Part shown: piece by piece, positions 54,676 through 64,000 of the stretch
How the letters are laid out: every line of letters begins with the position of its first letter
Position numbering within the stretch: position 1 is the stretch's first letter
Source of the DNA: Heloderma charlesbogerti
Taxonomy: Eukaryota; Chordata; Lepidosauria; Squamata; Helodermatidae
DNA: 64,000 nucleotides
Assembly (NCBI GenBank): GCA_026122225.1
Contig: JANEZZ010001872.1
Span: 526,528 to 590,527 of the forward strand
Direction: 5' to 3'
The notes under the pieces: model-generated
What the model saw: only the letters and a program-made list of their open reading frames with translations
Database searches by the model: none
What the model was told of the DNA's origin: nothing
Position numbers and translations under genes: made by a program

Positions 54676-56069
54676 TTTCACTAGAAATGGAAGGAAACCC
54701 TTGACTCTATTCTGGAAAAGTTGGGGCAGAGACCAGACAACTTCTATAAACACCTAATTACTTTAACGTATCTGAAGTGGATTCCAAAATACACCCCGAC
54801 TATGCATAGAGAGGACACTCTGCGGCCCCCAATATAGCAAGGTTGGTGATGAAAATACCAATCCCTAGCAGTGCAGAAATCATGGAACATGTGAGGTCAG
54901 GATCTGGTTCCAAAATGGCTTATATTGTAGTGGATACCTGGAGTTCTATTCTAGCCAGTTGGGCTGGACTTTGGTAGTGCCTTCAAGTCTCACAGCACAA
55001 CACAAACTTTGAGAAAGTAGCAATAGCACAATGTAGGTTGTAACTGCAGCAAAAGAGCCTCCTTGCCTAATCTGCTATGCATCCCTTGAATAGACAAAAA
55101 TGGGACTTCTGAAATTATCTACAACTTTGCTTAAAAGCTTACAATACAACAGTGACAATAGCTTGTGAAATTGCAGTTGATTTCTGTTTAGTATTCATAA
55201 GCTTGTCAAGTATATCGTTTTATGATGGCCTTTTGAGGATTTTTTAAAACAGATTGCTATTGTGTACAGAATGGTGTGTATATTTCCTTTGGTAATGATA
55301 TCTCAGAATCTGCTAGATGATTTATAGAATATTTTTTAATATTTTCATTCATTGATCCAATAAAAAAGGGCAAACTTCAAATTGTGATGCCAAATTTTGG
55401 TTTCAAAATTCAAAGATCAAAAATTGAACTTTCATCAAATTCTGAAACGTTTGAATAGTCATCCTAGTTTGAGTGTGCCTAGTTGGATCCTAGCCTATAG
55501 TTCAGTGCTACTCTATCATAAAAGGCCAACTGAAGATAACTAAATTGGTACATCTAAACATAAAGTATATTTCCATCTTAAGATTTTAAATTGTCTCTTG
55601 CATGGAATTAGTATCTTTCAATTATTCCTAGGAAAAAACCTGAAATGTCAGCATTGCTTTGCAGCATTTAATTTAATTCTTTTTTCCCCTCATTTATTAT
55701 GCTTTCGTTATCAGGAAGTTGAGGTATGTATGAAATATATGCATAGTACATCTCTCTTCAGGATTTTGTGTGCAATATGTAAAATGTACATATTTGTATT
55801 TAATATTGTGAGAACATGTGGGGTTAGCTCCAATGCTGGCCTCCCACCAGCAGAACACAATCAGCAGGCAGAACCAGTTTCCTTCCCCTGCAACCTTCGA
55901 GGGGAGGGGAAATTTCCCTACAAGGAGGGGAAATTTGGGTGGTACACAGGGGGCTGCAGTAGGGAAGAGAGTAAGGGGAAGTCCTATTGCAGGAGCAGAA
56001 GACATTTGTGCAACCTTGGATTTAACCCATGCCCCTTAAGTGTGAAACCTACACTGCTAGATGGTGTCA
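54676..56069. other. No recognised feature
   Basis: About 1.4 kb unassigned. Confidence 0.5.
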
Positions 56070-56440
56070 CTTTAAAACAATAAAAACAAAAACATTAAAA
56101 ACAGTTGAAACATTAAGATCACATACATATTTTAAAAAGATAATTTGAATATATGCATCTTTACACCCTTTCTAAAGTGGGACAAACATAGTTCTTGAGG
56201 GAGAGCATTCCATAGTTTGAGGGCAACACAGGAGAAAGCCCTTTCATGTGTACCTGACAAGCAGGCCTCTGGGTAATGGTGCCCTCAAAAGGCCCTCTCT
56301 TGCAGATCGTAATACCCAGGCAGGGTCATAGCGAGACAGACGGTCCCTTAGATAGTCAGGTCCTAAGCTGTTCAAGGCTTTAAAGGCTGAAACCAACCTC
56401 TTGAATTGAGCACCCAATGCAATTGGCAACTAGTGCAGGT
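56070..56440 (-). mobile_element. L2-type LINE 3' end, minus strand
   Basis: On the minus strand 56429-56270 reads LGAQFKRLVSAFKALNSLGP then DYLRDRLSRYDPAWVLRSAREGLLRAP (broken here for length), followed by degraded 'erAFSCVALKLWNALPQEL'-like sequence and an A-rich 3' UTR. These are C-terminal blocks of L2 ORF2. 5'-truncated and frameshifted. Confidence 0.65.
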
Positions 56441-56467
56441 CTTTCCGGACAGGCACAATATGTTCCT

Positions 56468-56556
56468 AATACCATGTATGCTTACCTGGGAGTCAGCCCC
56501 ACTGAACACAGTGGAACTTGCTTCTGAGTAAACATGCATAGGATTGGCCTGTGTTG
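56468..56556. mobile_element. Palindromic interspersed repeat ('gcaatcctatgca' family)
   Basis: CCATGTATGCTTACCTGGGAG on the left mirrors TTCTGAGTAAACATGCATAGG on the right around 'ccccactgaacacagtgg'. Third member of the family seen at 9147 and 24816. Sequence 56557-57015 is otherwise unassigned. Confidence 0.6.
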
Positions 56557-57015
56557 GACTGTCAGTGGCGAAGATAGGGTATATATTCACTGATTTGTCT
56601 AAATAAGCCTTCAGGTGTTCATCAGTGTCCCTACTGGGATATACAGACAGCGTCTGAGAGCCACAGGATAGTTCAGGTTCTCAGCTCTGAGGTCAGAGAC
56701 AGTGCTCCGACCTCAGAGCTGGGAATTGGAGCTTTGCCTCCCCCCCACTGCCCTGCAGCAGGGTAGAAAGAACCACACCAGCTGCCTCTCCGAGGTCAGG
56801 AAAACAACCTTGGAGAGGGGGAAGGGGGCATTCCGGTGGGTGGGGAGGAGACTGGAGAGGCCAGGATGCAAGCTATGCTGAGGCCTCTGCAGCCTCCTTC
56901 CCTTCCCCTCTGAAGCACCATCGCTAGATGGGCAAACAAGCCTGTCTAGTGAAATTACAGGGTAGGAGGATGGGGAAGCAAAGATCACCACTGCCACTCC
57001 TCCTACTCTGCATAA
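56557..57015. other. No recognised feature
   Basis: Unassigned; contains short GC-rich and GGAG-rich patches. Confidence 0.45.
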
Positions 57016-57356
57016 AAAAGGTAAAGGTGAAGGTGTCCCCAACCAGTCGTGTCCGACTCTAGGGTGTGGTACTCATCTCCATTTCTAAGCTGAAGAGCCA
57101 GCGCTGTCCAAAGACGCTTCTGTGGTCATGTGGCCGGCATGACTGAACACCGAGGTGCACGGAACGCTGTTACTTTTCCCGCCAAGGCGGTACTTATTTA
57201 TCTACTTGCAATTTCTTGCTTTCGAACTGCTAGGTTGGCAGAAGCTGGACTGAAGACAGGAGCTCACTCCGTCATGCAGCACTCGGGTCTCGAACTGCTG
57301 TCCTGCCGACCTTACGGTCTGCAGTTCAGCGTCTTAACCACTAAGCCACCGTGGTC
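57016..57356 (-). mobile_element. tRNA-derived SINE of Sauria type, minus strand
   Basis: On the minus strand the head carries a pol III A-box, TGGCTTAGTGG (57348-57338), and B-box AGTTCGAGACC (57296-57286), inside a tRNA-like region. The body follows, and the 3' end AGAGTCGGACACGACTGG is nearly the same as the BovB 3' end (GAGTCGGACATGACTG). It closes with an (ACCTTT)n-like tail at about 57040-57016. Squamate Sauria SINEs have exactly this tRNA head with a BovB-like tail, so BovB enzymes probably mobilise it. Confidence 0.75.
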
Positions 57357-57660
57357 CCAAAGGAAAGGTTCCTGCTGTGCAAGCACCAGGTCATTACTGA
57401 CCCCTAGAGGGATGCCGCTTGTGCTAGCATTTTTCTGGCAGACTATAGCGGGGTGGTTTGCCATTGCCTTCCCCAGTCGTGACCACCTTTCCCCCCAGCA
57501 AGCTGGGTACTCATTTTACCAACCTCGGAAGGATGGAGGGCTGAGTCAACCTGAGCTGGCTACCCAAGACCTGACTTCTGCTGGGATCAAACTCAGCAGC
57601 AAACTCAGTGGGGAGAGTTTTGGTTGCAATACTGCCGCCTACCACTCTGTGCTACACAAG
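57357..57660 (-). mobile_element. Second tRNA-derived SINE, minus strand
   Basis: On the minus strand the head has TAGCACAGAGTGG (57654-57642, A-box-like) and AGTTTGATCCC (57593-57583, B-box-like). The body contains 'ccatccttccgaggttggtaaaatgagtacccagcttgc' (quoted as + strand complement, 57488-57534), a well-known reptile SINE phrase. The tail 'gaacctttccttt' abuts the head of the neighbouring SINE. A short internal duplication 'caaactcag' appears at 57587-57607. Confidence 0.65.
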
Positions 57661-57720
57661 GATCATCATAGGATGATCCAAGTTTGGAGGCTTACGATCA
57701 TCACAGTAGTATTGTGCCCT

Positions 57721-57730
57721 AATTTAATTT
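57721..57730. repeat. 10-bp target-site duplication of BovB, 3' side
   Basis: AATTTAATTT; exact copy at 60954-60963. Confidence 0.85.
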
Positions 57731-57763
57731 TGTTGTTGTTGTTGTTGTTGTTCAGTCGTTCAG

Positions 57764-59506
57764 TCATGTCCGACTCTTCGTGACCCCATGGACCATAGCA
57801 CGCCAGGCCTTCCTGTCCTGCGCTCTCTCCCGGAGCATGCTCAAGTTCATATTCATTGCATCAGTGATGCTATCTAGCCATCTCATCCTCTGCCGTCCCC
57901 TTCTCCTTTTGCCTTCAGTCTTTCCCAGCATCAGGGTCTTTTCCAGGAAGTTTTCTCTTCGCATTAGGTGGCCAAAATATTGGAGCTTCAGCTTCAGTAT
58001 CTGTCCTTCCAATGAGCAGTCAGGGTTGATTTCCTTTAGGATGGACTGATTTGACCTCCTTGCAGTCCAGGGCACTCGTAAGAGTCTTCTCCAGCACCAC
58101 AGTTCGAAAGCATCAATTCTTCGGCGCTCAGCCTTCCTTATAGTCCAGCTCTCACAGCCATACATTACTACTGGGAAAACCGTAGCTTTGATTAGACGGA
58201 CCTTTGTTGGCAAGGTGATGTCTCTGCTTCTTACTATGCTGTCTAGGTTTGCCATAGCTTTCCTCCCAAGGAGCAAGCGTCTTTTAATTTCATGGCTACA
58301 GTCACTGTCTGCGGTGATCTTGGAGCCCAAGAAAGTAAAATCTGTCACTGCTTCCATTTCTTCCCCTTCTATATGCCAGGAAGTGATAGGGCCAGATGCC
58401 ATGATCTTAGTTTTTTTAATGTTGAGTTTCAAACCAGCTTTTGCACTCTCCTCTTTCACCCTCAACAAGAGGCTCTTGAGATCCTCTTCGCTTTCTGCCA
58501 TTAGGGTGGTATCGTCTGCATATCGGAGGTTGTTGATAATTCTCCCAGCAATCTTAATTCTGACCTCTGATTCATCCAACCCGGCATTTCTCATGATGTA
58601 CTCTGCATATAAGTTAAATAAGCAGGGTGACAATATGCAGCCTTGTCGTACTCCTTTCCCAATTTTGAACCAATCGGTTGTTCCATCTCTGGTTCTTACT
58701 GTTGCTTCTTGACCCTCGTACAGGTTTCTCAGGAGACAGGTAAGGTGGTCTGGTACTCCCATCACTTTAAGAATTTGCCAGAGTTTGTTGTGATCCACAC
58801 AATCAAAGGCTTTAGCGTAGTCAATGAAGCAGAAATAGACGTTTTTCTGGAATTCTCTTGCTTTCTCCATGATACAGCGAATGTTGGTGATTTGATCTCT
58901 AGTTCCTCTGCCTCTTCTAAACCCAGCTTGTACTTTCGGTAGTTCTCGGTTCGCATACTGCTGAAGCCTAGCTTGTAGGATTTTGAGCATCACCTTGCTG
59001 GCATGTGAAATGAGCGCAATTGTGCGGTAGTTTGAACACTCTTTGGCGTTGCCCTTCTTTGGAATTGGAATGTAAACTGACCTTTTCCAGTCTTGTGGCC
59101 ACTGTTGAGTGTTCCAGATTTGTTGGCATATTGAATGCAGCACTTTAACAGCATCATCTTTTAGGATTTTAAATAGCTCAGCTGGAATACTGTCATCTCC
59201 GCTAGCTTTGTTGTTACTAATGCTTCCTAAGGCCCACTTGACTTCACTCTCGAGGATGTCCGGCTCAAGTTCAGTGACCGCACTATCATGGCTATCAGGG
59301 ACATTCAGATCTTTCCTGTATAGTTCTTCTGTGTATTCTTGCCACCTCTTCTTAATCTCATCTGCTTCTGTTAGGTCCCTGCCTTCTTTGTCCTTTATCA
59401 TGCCCATCTTTGCACAAAACGTTCCCTTGAGATCTCCAATTTTCTTGAAGAGATCTCTAGTCTTTCCCATTCTGTTTTTTTCCCTCGATTTCTTTGCATT
59501 GTTCAT
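57764..59506 (-). pseudogene. BovB reverse transcriptase half of the ORF (580 codons)
   Basis: Continuation of the upstream ORF in the next frame after a 1-nt slip near 59475-59484; the methionine at 59506 is merely the first in this frame. RT landmarks by residue: EVKWALGSISNNKASGDDSI (88-107), AGFRRGRGTRDQ (194-205), FIDYAKAFDCVDH (227-239, motif A with catalytic Asp), GVRQGCILSPCLFNLY (285-300, motif B), LRYADDTTLMAES (327-339, motif C YADD), LKLNIKKTK (359-367, motif D) and FTFLGSKI (390-397, motif E). The tail has a CX-rich/Arg-rich end, KRRRGRQRMRWLD (533-545). All catalytic Asp residues are present. It reverse-transcribes BovB RNA at the nicked target. Confidence 0.92.
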
Positions 59507-60887
59507 TTAAGAAGGCCTTCTTGTCTCTCCTTGCTATTCTCTGGAACTCTGCATTCAGTTGGGTATATCTTCCCCTTTCTCCCTTGCTTTTCGCTTCCCT
59601 TCTTTCGTGAGCTACTTGTAAAGCCTCATCAGACAGCCACTTTGCTTTCTTGCATTTCTTTTTCTTTGGGATGGATTGAGTTGCTGCCTCCTGAACAACG
59701 TTACGGACCTCCGTCCATAGTTCCACAGGCACTCTGTCTATCAGGTCTAATCCCTGAAATCTATTCCTCACCTCCACTGTATATTCATGAGGGATATGAT
59801 TTAGGTCATACCTGAACGGTTTAGTGGTTTTCCCGACGTTCTTCAATTTAAGCCGAAATTTTGCAAGAAGCAGCTCATGATCTGAGCCACAGTCAGCTCC
59901 AGGTCTTGTTTTTACTGACTGTATGGAGCTTCTCCATCTTTGGCTGCAAAGGACATAATCAATCTGATTTCGATATTGACCATCTGGTGATGTCCATGTG
60001 TAGAGTCGCCTCTTGTGCTGTTGGAAAAGAGTGTTTGCTATGATGAGCATGTTCTCTTGGCAAAACTCTATTAGCTTTTGTCCTGCTTCACCAAGGCCAT
60101 GCCTGCCTGTTATCCTGGTGATTTCTTGACTTCCTACTTTAGCATTCCAATCCCCTATGATGAAGAGGACATCTTTTTTTTGTGTTAGTTCTAGAAGGTT
60201 TTGTAGGTCTTCATAGAACCGATCAACCTCAGCTTCTTCGGCATCAGTGGTTGGGGCATAGACTTGAATTACTGTGATGTTGAATGGTTTGCCTTGGATT
60301 CGTACTGAGATCATTCTATCATTTTTAAGATTGTACCCCAGTACTGCTTTTCCCACCCTTTTGTTGACTATGAGTGCTACTCCATTTCTTCTAAGGGATT
60401 CTTGCCCACAATAGTAGATATGATGGTCACCTGAATTAAATTCGCCCATGCCTGTCCATTTTAGTTCGCTGATTCCCAAGATGTCGATATTCAATCTTGC
60501 CATCTCATGTTTGACCACCTCCAGCTTACCTTGATTCATTGATCTGACATTCCAGGTTCCTAAACAATATTGTTCTTTACAGCATCGGATTTTCTTTTCA
60601 CCACCAGACACATCCACAGCTGAGTGTCCTTTCGGGTTTGGCCCAGCTGCTTCACTCTTTCTGGCGCTACTTGGAAATACCCTCTGCTCTTCCACAGTAG
60701 CATATTGGACACCTTCCGACCTGAGGGGCTCATCTTCCGGCGTCATCTCTTTTAGCCTTGTGATACGTTCCATGGGGTTTTCTTGGCAAGAATACTGGAG
60801 TGGGTTGCCATTTCCTTCTCCAGTGGACCACATTTTGTCAGAACTCTCTGCCATGACCTGTCCGTCTTGGGTGGCCCTGCACGGCAT
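59457..60887 (-). pseudogene. BovB N-terminal leader and APE endonuclease half of the ORF (476 codons)
   Basis: The ATG at 60887 lies 6 nt after the predicted ribozyme. Residues 1-105 are a leader of unknown role (MPCRATQDGQ..). The APE-type endonuclease follows: LGTWNVRSM (109-117, catalytic Asn), ISELKW (139-144, catalytic Glu), VIQVYAPTTD (206-215), IIGDWNAKVG (243-252, Asp/Asn), QIDYVLCSQ (308-316) and CGSDHELLLAK (333-343, catalytic Asp-His). The frame ends with a few off-frame residues after an A7/G3 slip site (59475-59484). Without the slip it would join the RT half in one protein of about 1040 residues. The protein nicks target DNA to prime reverse transcription. Confidence 0.92.
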
Positions 60888-60892
60888 AGCTT

Positions 60893-60953
60893 ATGGCTTC
60901 ACTGAGTTACGCAAGCCCCTTCGCCACAACAAGGCAGTGATCCATGAAGGGGC
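60893..60953 (-). ncRNA. Predicted HDV-like self-cleaving ribozyme at the BovB 5' terminus
   Basis: Numbering from 60953 as nt 1: P1 GCCCCUU (1-7) pairs perfectly with AAGGGGC (33-39). P3 GCC (19-21) pairs with GGC (29-31) around loop UUGUUGU. P2 pairs AUGG (9-12) with CCAU (58-61) and UCACU (14-18) with AGUGA (51-55), leaving a small bulge. nt 40-50 (UUGCGUAACUC) would supply the P1.1/catalytic-C strand, with no evident P4. The order P1-P2-P3-P1'-P2' is the HDV double pseudoknot. HDV-like ribozymes are known at 5' ends of other RTE and R2 elements. P1.1 is weak here, which is the main doubt. Confidence 0.5.
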
Positions 60954-60963
60954 AATTTAATTT
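60954..60963. repeat. 10-bp target-site duplication of BovB, 5' side
   Basis: AATTTAATTT, identical to 57721-57730, immediately before the first base of the element. Confidence 0.85.
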
Positions 60964-61264
60964 ATTTAACATTATTTTTAGGCTGCCTTTAAAAGTGGAA
61001 CCGTCTCAGGGTAGCATACAAGATAAAAACCACACGAAGTGGATACAATAAAAATCAATAAGGATGTATTCAGTAAAAAACAAAACAAAAACAAAAAACC
61101 ACCATAAAAACACAAAGATTACCAATAAAAAATAAAAGCAGAACTTACCAATAAAACCAGAAGCCCAGACATTACAGGAAGGCCTGCAAAAACGGTGGGC
61201 CTTCAGAACTTTCCTGAAGACCTGCAAAAGAAAGGGTCTGATGAACCCCCAATGGAAGTTGATT
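60964..61264 (-). mobile_element. L2-like LINE 3' end, minus strand
   Basis: 'tttatttaacattatttttaggctgccttt' with the A-rich stretch and 'aggcctgcaaaaacggtgggccttcagaactttcctgaagacctgcaaa' resembles the inverted 3' UTR and C-terminal region of reptile L2-like elements. BovB inserted at its 3' edge. Coding sense is not clearly readable. Confidence 0.45.
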
Positions 61265-62569
61265 CCAGCGGATTTTTTATCCATCTTTCATTCACGCACC
61301 CCTTTCAACAGTGTCTTCCTCCCCATCCCATTTTCCCTCATTCTCACCATGAATTTCTCTTTATTTGCTCATTGTAGCAAAGCTGTCCTCAAGACTTCAA
61401 TAATAGGGCAGTTAGTGTTCTGGTATGGTTCTTCCATGTTACTGCACCACTTCACATTTTATACGAAGGGCAACTTCTGTGAAAGCATCACCCTGTCAAA
61501 ATATTGGCTATTTGTGAAAAGCTTATACATCTCTTAAACAACAAAAACTTACAGCTACTCCCTCTTTATAATATTTGTAGGCTTCCCTATTCTGTGGATT
61601 CAGAAAAGGTTAAAGACATTTTCTAGACACAAATATTTCTGTTTCCAGGAGACTCATGATTTAGGTAATTTACGTAATGAATAGTTTAGAGAATAAACAA
61701 GACCTAAGAAATATTAAATAATTGGATTTTATATTGGGAGACATTACAAGTCACTCCCAAATTATGATAATTTGTTATCATAATTTGGGGTGGAGGGATT
61801 TATTCACTTGAGCAGTAAAACCTTGTGGCAACCAACACACTCAAGATCACCCCTTCTTTCTTTTTTATCTAGAAAACTGCAGCTCATGAATTCAGGACAC
61901 AGCAGCTACACTGCTCGAAGCAAGTAGAGCGCTTGCACGAGCAACGCTTTTTTCCTATAGTCGGCCACTGGCATATTGTTGGAACTTCTCACTCCTAAGT
62001 CCTAATAGTTCCCATCCCCTCTCTGCCAGCATATGTTCATTTAAACGTATGCAGATCACTCGTTCTCTGATATGGAGGTGGACAGGCAATAACCAAGTAT
62101 CATAAAAAGCTAATAGAAACTTTAGTAGAAGTGTTGAATGAACATATTGGCCAAATATGAGGTTCATATTAAGGCAGGCTCAGCTACTCAATCACTAGAG
62201 TCATGGTACTTGACAGAATACATCATTTTCAGTAATGATTTAAAGTTTATAGTTGGATGGTTTCCAAGCAGTGCCAATATTTAATAGATACTGTTACAGT
62301 GCAGTCCTCTCCCCCACGCCCACCCCATTGCTCATTGCTGGAGGCTAAGATCTGGTGGAGGTGCTTTGCCAGCAGGGTGGATGGCTACCATGATAGAGGC
62401 CCCTTCCCAAAACTACCACCAGCAGTTCTCCCACTGGTGGTACCAAACATAAAGCCCCCAAATGGAGGGCATTCTGTGGATCTGCTGTGGATGGTTTGGA
62501 GTCTGCTGGGACCAAAGCCACTTCATCCACCTGCATTCGTATGTACCTGCCCAAGCCTTAAGATCAGCA
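61265..62569. other. No recognised gene; one short hairpin
   Basis: Unassigned, with a hairpin at 61756-61790 (CCCAAATTATGATAA / TTATCATAATTTGGG around TTTG). Confidence 0.5.
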
Positions 62570-62900
62570 TTGGAGGCCCTGATTTATGAACCATTGGTAA
62601 GACCTGATAGGCTGGTGGGTATAGGGACAGGGCATTTTCTGTGGTAGCCCCGTATCTGTAGAATGCCCTTCCTAGGGAAATACATTTGGCCTCTTTCTTG
62701 TTGGCCTTAAGGCAGCAGGCTCTAAAGTCCTTTTTATTTCAGTCAACTTTTGAGTAATTGTGATGCTGTAACTGTTGTTATTTGCTGCTATTATTTTAAT
62801 TTTGTCTTTATATGTTGCTGTTATTTTTATCTGATTGTTTTATCTGATCTTGCTCCACTGGCACAGCTAGATCAGGCCTTGTACCTGTGCCAGCCTTGAG
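62570..62900 (+). mobile_element. L2-type LINE 3' end, plus strand
   Basis: Broken plus-strand frames read RPDRLVGIGTGHF (about 62605), then VVAPYL*NALPREIHLASFL (about 62640-62700) and ALKSFLFQSTFE (about 62720-62755), the standard C-terminal blocks of L2 ORF2. A U-rich 3' UTR follows. Old and truncated. Confidence 0.6.
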
Positions 62901-63635
62901 CTGACGAAGGTCTTTTCTCTCCTGTTCAAACCAAAATTAGGGAAATTATAAACAAAAACTGCTCTGCTGTGAAAGTTAAAGGAGAAAAAAGCCTCTGCAC
63001 CTCCCACCTGATCAGAACAATCCAGCAAGGCTTTGGAAGTGGCGGATTGTCTGCCACTGAACTCACCACCCTACTTAGCATTGCTTTGCAAACGATCAGG
63101 CTTTTCCTGCTACATGGGATTAGATGTTTCCTACTTCAGCTCATTTGTTGTTGTTTTATGCTTAAAACAGTACTGCACAAAAATTAAAAAGGCTCTGCCT
63201 GCAGGCCTACAGTGTATTAAAAGACAAGACATAGAGCCTTTCTACACGACGCTTTTATTGTGCACTCATGATTGTTCATTCAACAGTAATTTGATTTCAT
63301 GGTGAAACAAGCAAAATATTTCCAATGGCCATGATCTGGTCCTCCACATGTAAAAGAACAGTGAGTGGCAGTTTCTCTGAAGATTCCCACTACCCCTCTC
63401 ATACGCCATGCCACAACTAGTAAAACCAAAACCTGGAAAAGAAACATGAGGTCTTCTACTCCTCCCATTGTAGGCATCCAGTGGTATCACCTGCTTAGGC
63501 AGTGCACATCTGGGTGCATGTCTGTGCTACACTTGTGGAGTTCTTAATAAGCTGAGATATGAATGAGCCTTTCCCTTTTGGAGTTCGTTTGCTCATCCCT
63601 TCATGTGAGCAGCAATTAAACCAAGAAGCCTCTAA
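62901..63635. other. No recognised feature
   Basis: Unassigned sequence. Confidence 0.5.
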
Positions 63636-63785
63636 TTAACCATAGTTTCCTATTTCATCCAAACTATGGCTTTCAGCTTCAGAACAAGCCAGGATATTAA
63701 ACCAACTTCAGTTTAATATCCTGCCTTGTTCCAGACCTGTTAAGCATAGTTTCCTGGTTTGGATGAAATGGGGAACTATGGTTAA
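63636..63785. mobile_element. Palindromic MITE bounded by TTAA, 150 bp
   Basis: TTAACCATAGTTTCCTATTT at the left and AAATGGGGAACTATGGTTAA at the right are inverted copies extending through 'catccaaac/gtttggatg'. A second hairpin, GGATATTAAACC / GTTTAATATCC, sits in the middle (about 63691-63722). TTAA at both ends is the target duplication of piggyBac-type elements, though the TTAA could also be part of the TIR. Confidence 0.6.
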
Positions 63786-63869
63786 TTGAAGAACTTCCTG
63801 GTTTGTTTGCTCATGCTGGGAAGGGAAAAGCAGATGGACTGTGTGCAGGGGCAAAAGGTTTGTTCATTT

Positions 63870-64000
63870 ATTTTTAGTTACTGCATTTTTATACTGCCCA
63901 GCGTGATAAAATATAATAGAAATGTTTAAAACTACAGTATAAAATAAAAATAAAAACCAAAATAAAGCCTAGCAATAGTGCTGCTGAAACATATTTAAAA
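63870..64000 (-). mobile_element. L2-like LINE 3' tail, minus strand, cut by window end
   Basis: 'ttcatttatttttagttactgcatttttatactgcccag' is the inverted form of the 'ctgggcagtataaaaatgcagtaa..' LINE tail seen on the plus strand at 26970-27010. It continues beyond the window. Confidence 0.5.

Larger units (their letters stand above)
57731..60953 (-). mobile_element. Full-length BovB (RTE clade) LINE, minus strand
   Basis: A complete 3223-bp element with exact 10-bp flanks. The 5' end at 60953 is GCCCCTTCATGG, the 5' UTR is only 66 nt and is filled by the predicted ribozyme, a single coding region occupies 60887-57764, and a very short 3' end terminates in (AAC)n (GTT repeats on +, 57731-57752). 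The coding region has one frameshift and no other damage that I can see, so this copy is recent. BovB is abundant in squamates and known for horizontal transfer among vertebrates. Confidence 0.92.

Noticed and set aside
54346..54757. Pro/Gly/Ala/Arg-rich open frames on both strands (also 2589-3057, 35803-36072, 37313-37754)
   Set aside because: Low-complexity GC-rich ends of the palindromic hAT family give open frames in many phases; not conserved between copies.
57130..57783. 217-codon plus-strand open frame
   Set aside because: It is antisense to two SINEs and enters the BovB tail; no protein similarity expected.
58188..59510. Plus-strand open frames of 99-174 codons
   Set aside because: Antisense shadows of the BovB reverse transcriptase.

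Overview
The window reads as vertebrate nuclear DNA, most likely from a squamate reptile (lizard or snake). It is AT-rich and non-operonic, with no bacterial-style gene packing. Its repeats are the squamate mixture: a full-length BovB (RTE-clade) LINE, tRNA-derived SINEs with BovB-like ends (Sauria type), several CR1 and L2 LINE copies, an L1-derived insertion, and many hAT-type DNA transposons. I recognise no complete host gene. The stretch looks intergenic or intronic; the only host-exon candidate is a weak 54-nt one at 11202-11255.

Layout. 0.1-5.1 kb: a long minus-strand CR1 cut by a 1.57 kb palindromic hAT element with a perfect 8-bp target duplication. 5.1-15.5 kb: mostly unrecognised sequence with short CR1, L2 and simple repeats. 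15.6-17.5 kb: an L1-derived insertion with only ORF1, a poly(A) tail and a perfect 16-bp target duplication. 17.5-32.5 kb: sparse, with foldback elements, half of a palindromic hAT element (20.7 kb), a 0.78 kb hAT-like foldback (25.5 kb) and LINE 3' ends. 32.5-33.06 kb: a complete but internally deleted BovB. 33.4-43.3 kb: a dense run of five hAT-type insertions, most with 8-bp duplications, sitting in an LTR-like sequence and in another CR1. 43.9-48.2 kb: a SINE, small inverted-repeat elements, a CR1 inside a CR1, and a second deleted BovB. 48.2-57 kb: mainly unrecognised sequence with a hAT MITE (50.2 kb), a foldback (52.8 kb), a decayed acidic/basic coding remnant (53.3-53.6 kb) and another palindromic hAT (53.7-54.7 kb). 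57.0-61 kb: two SINEs and a full-length BovB broken by one frameshift. 61-64 kb: L2-like 3' ends and a TTAA-flanked MITE.

How the parts relate. BovB supplies endonuclease and reverse transcriptase, and its 3' end resembles the tail of the adjacent SINE, so it is the likely mobiliser of the SINE and of the two deleted BovB copies. The first 61 nt of BovB can be drawn as an HDV-like ribozyme whose predicted cleavage site coincides with the exact 5' boundary of both BovB copies that have target duplications. The palindromic hAT elements form one family: ends TAGGG(A/G)TG..CGAAAG, an interior built of short palindromes nested inside a longer inverted repeat, and an ATG-plus-splice-donor cassette. 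Several carry extra internal ends, yet a single 8-bp duplication flanks the whole, so they moved as composite units. No hAT transposase is encoded here, so these must have been moved in trans.
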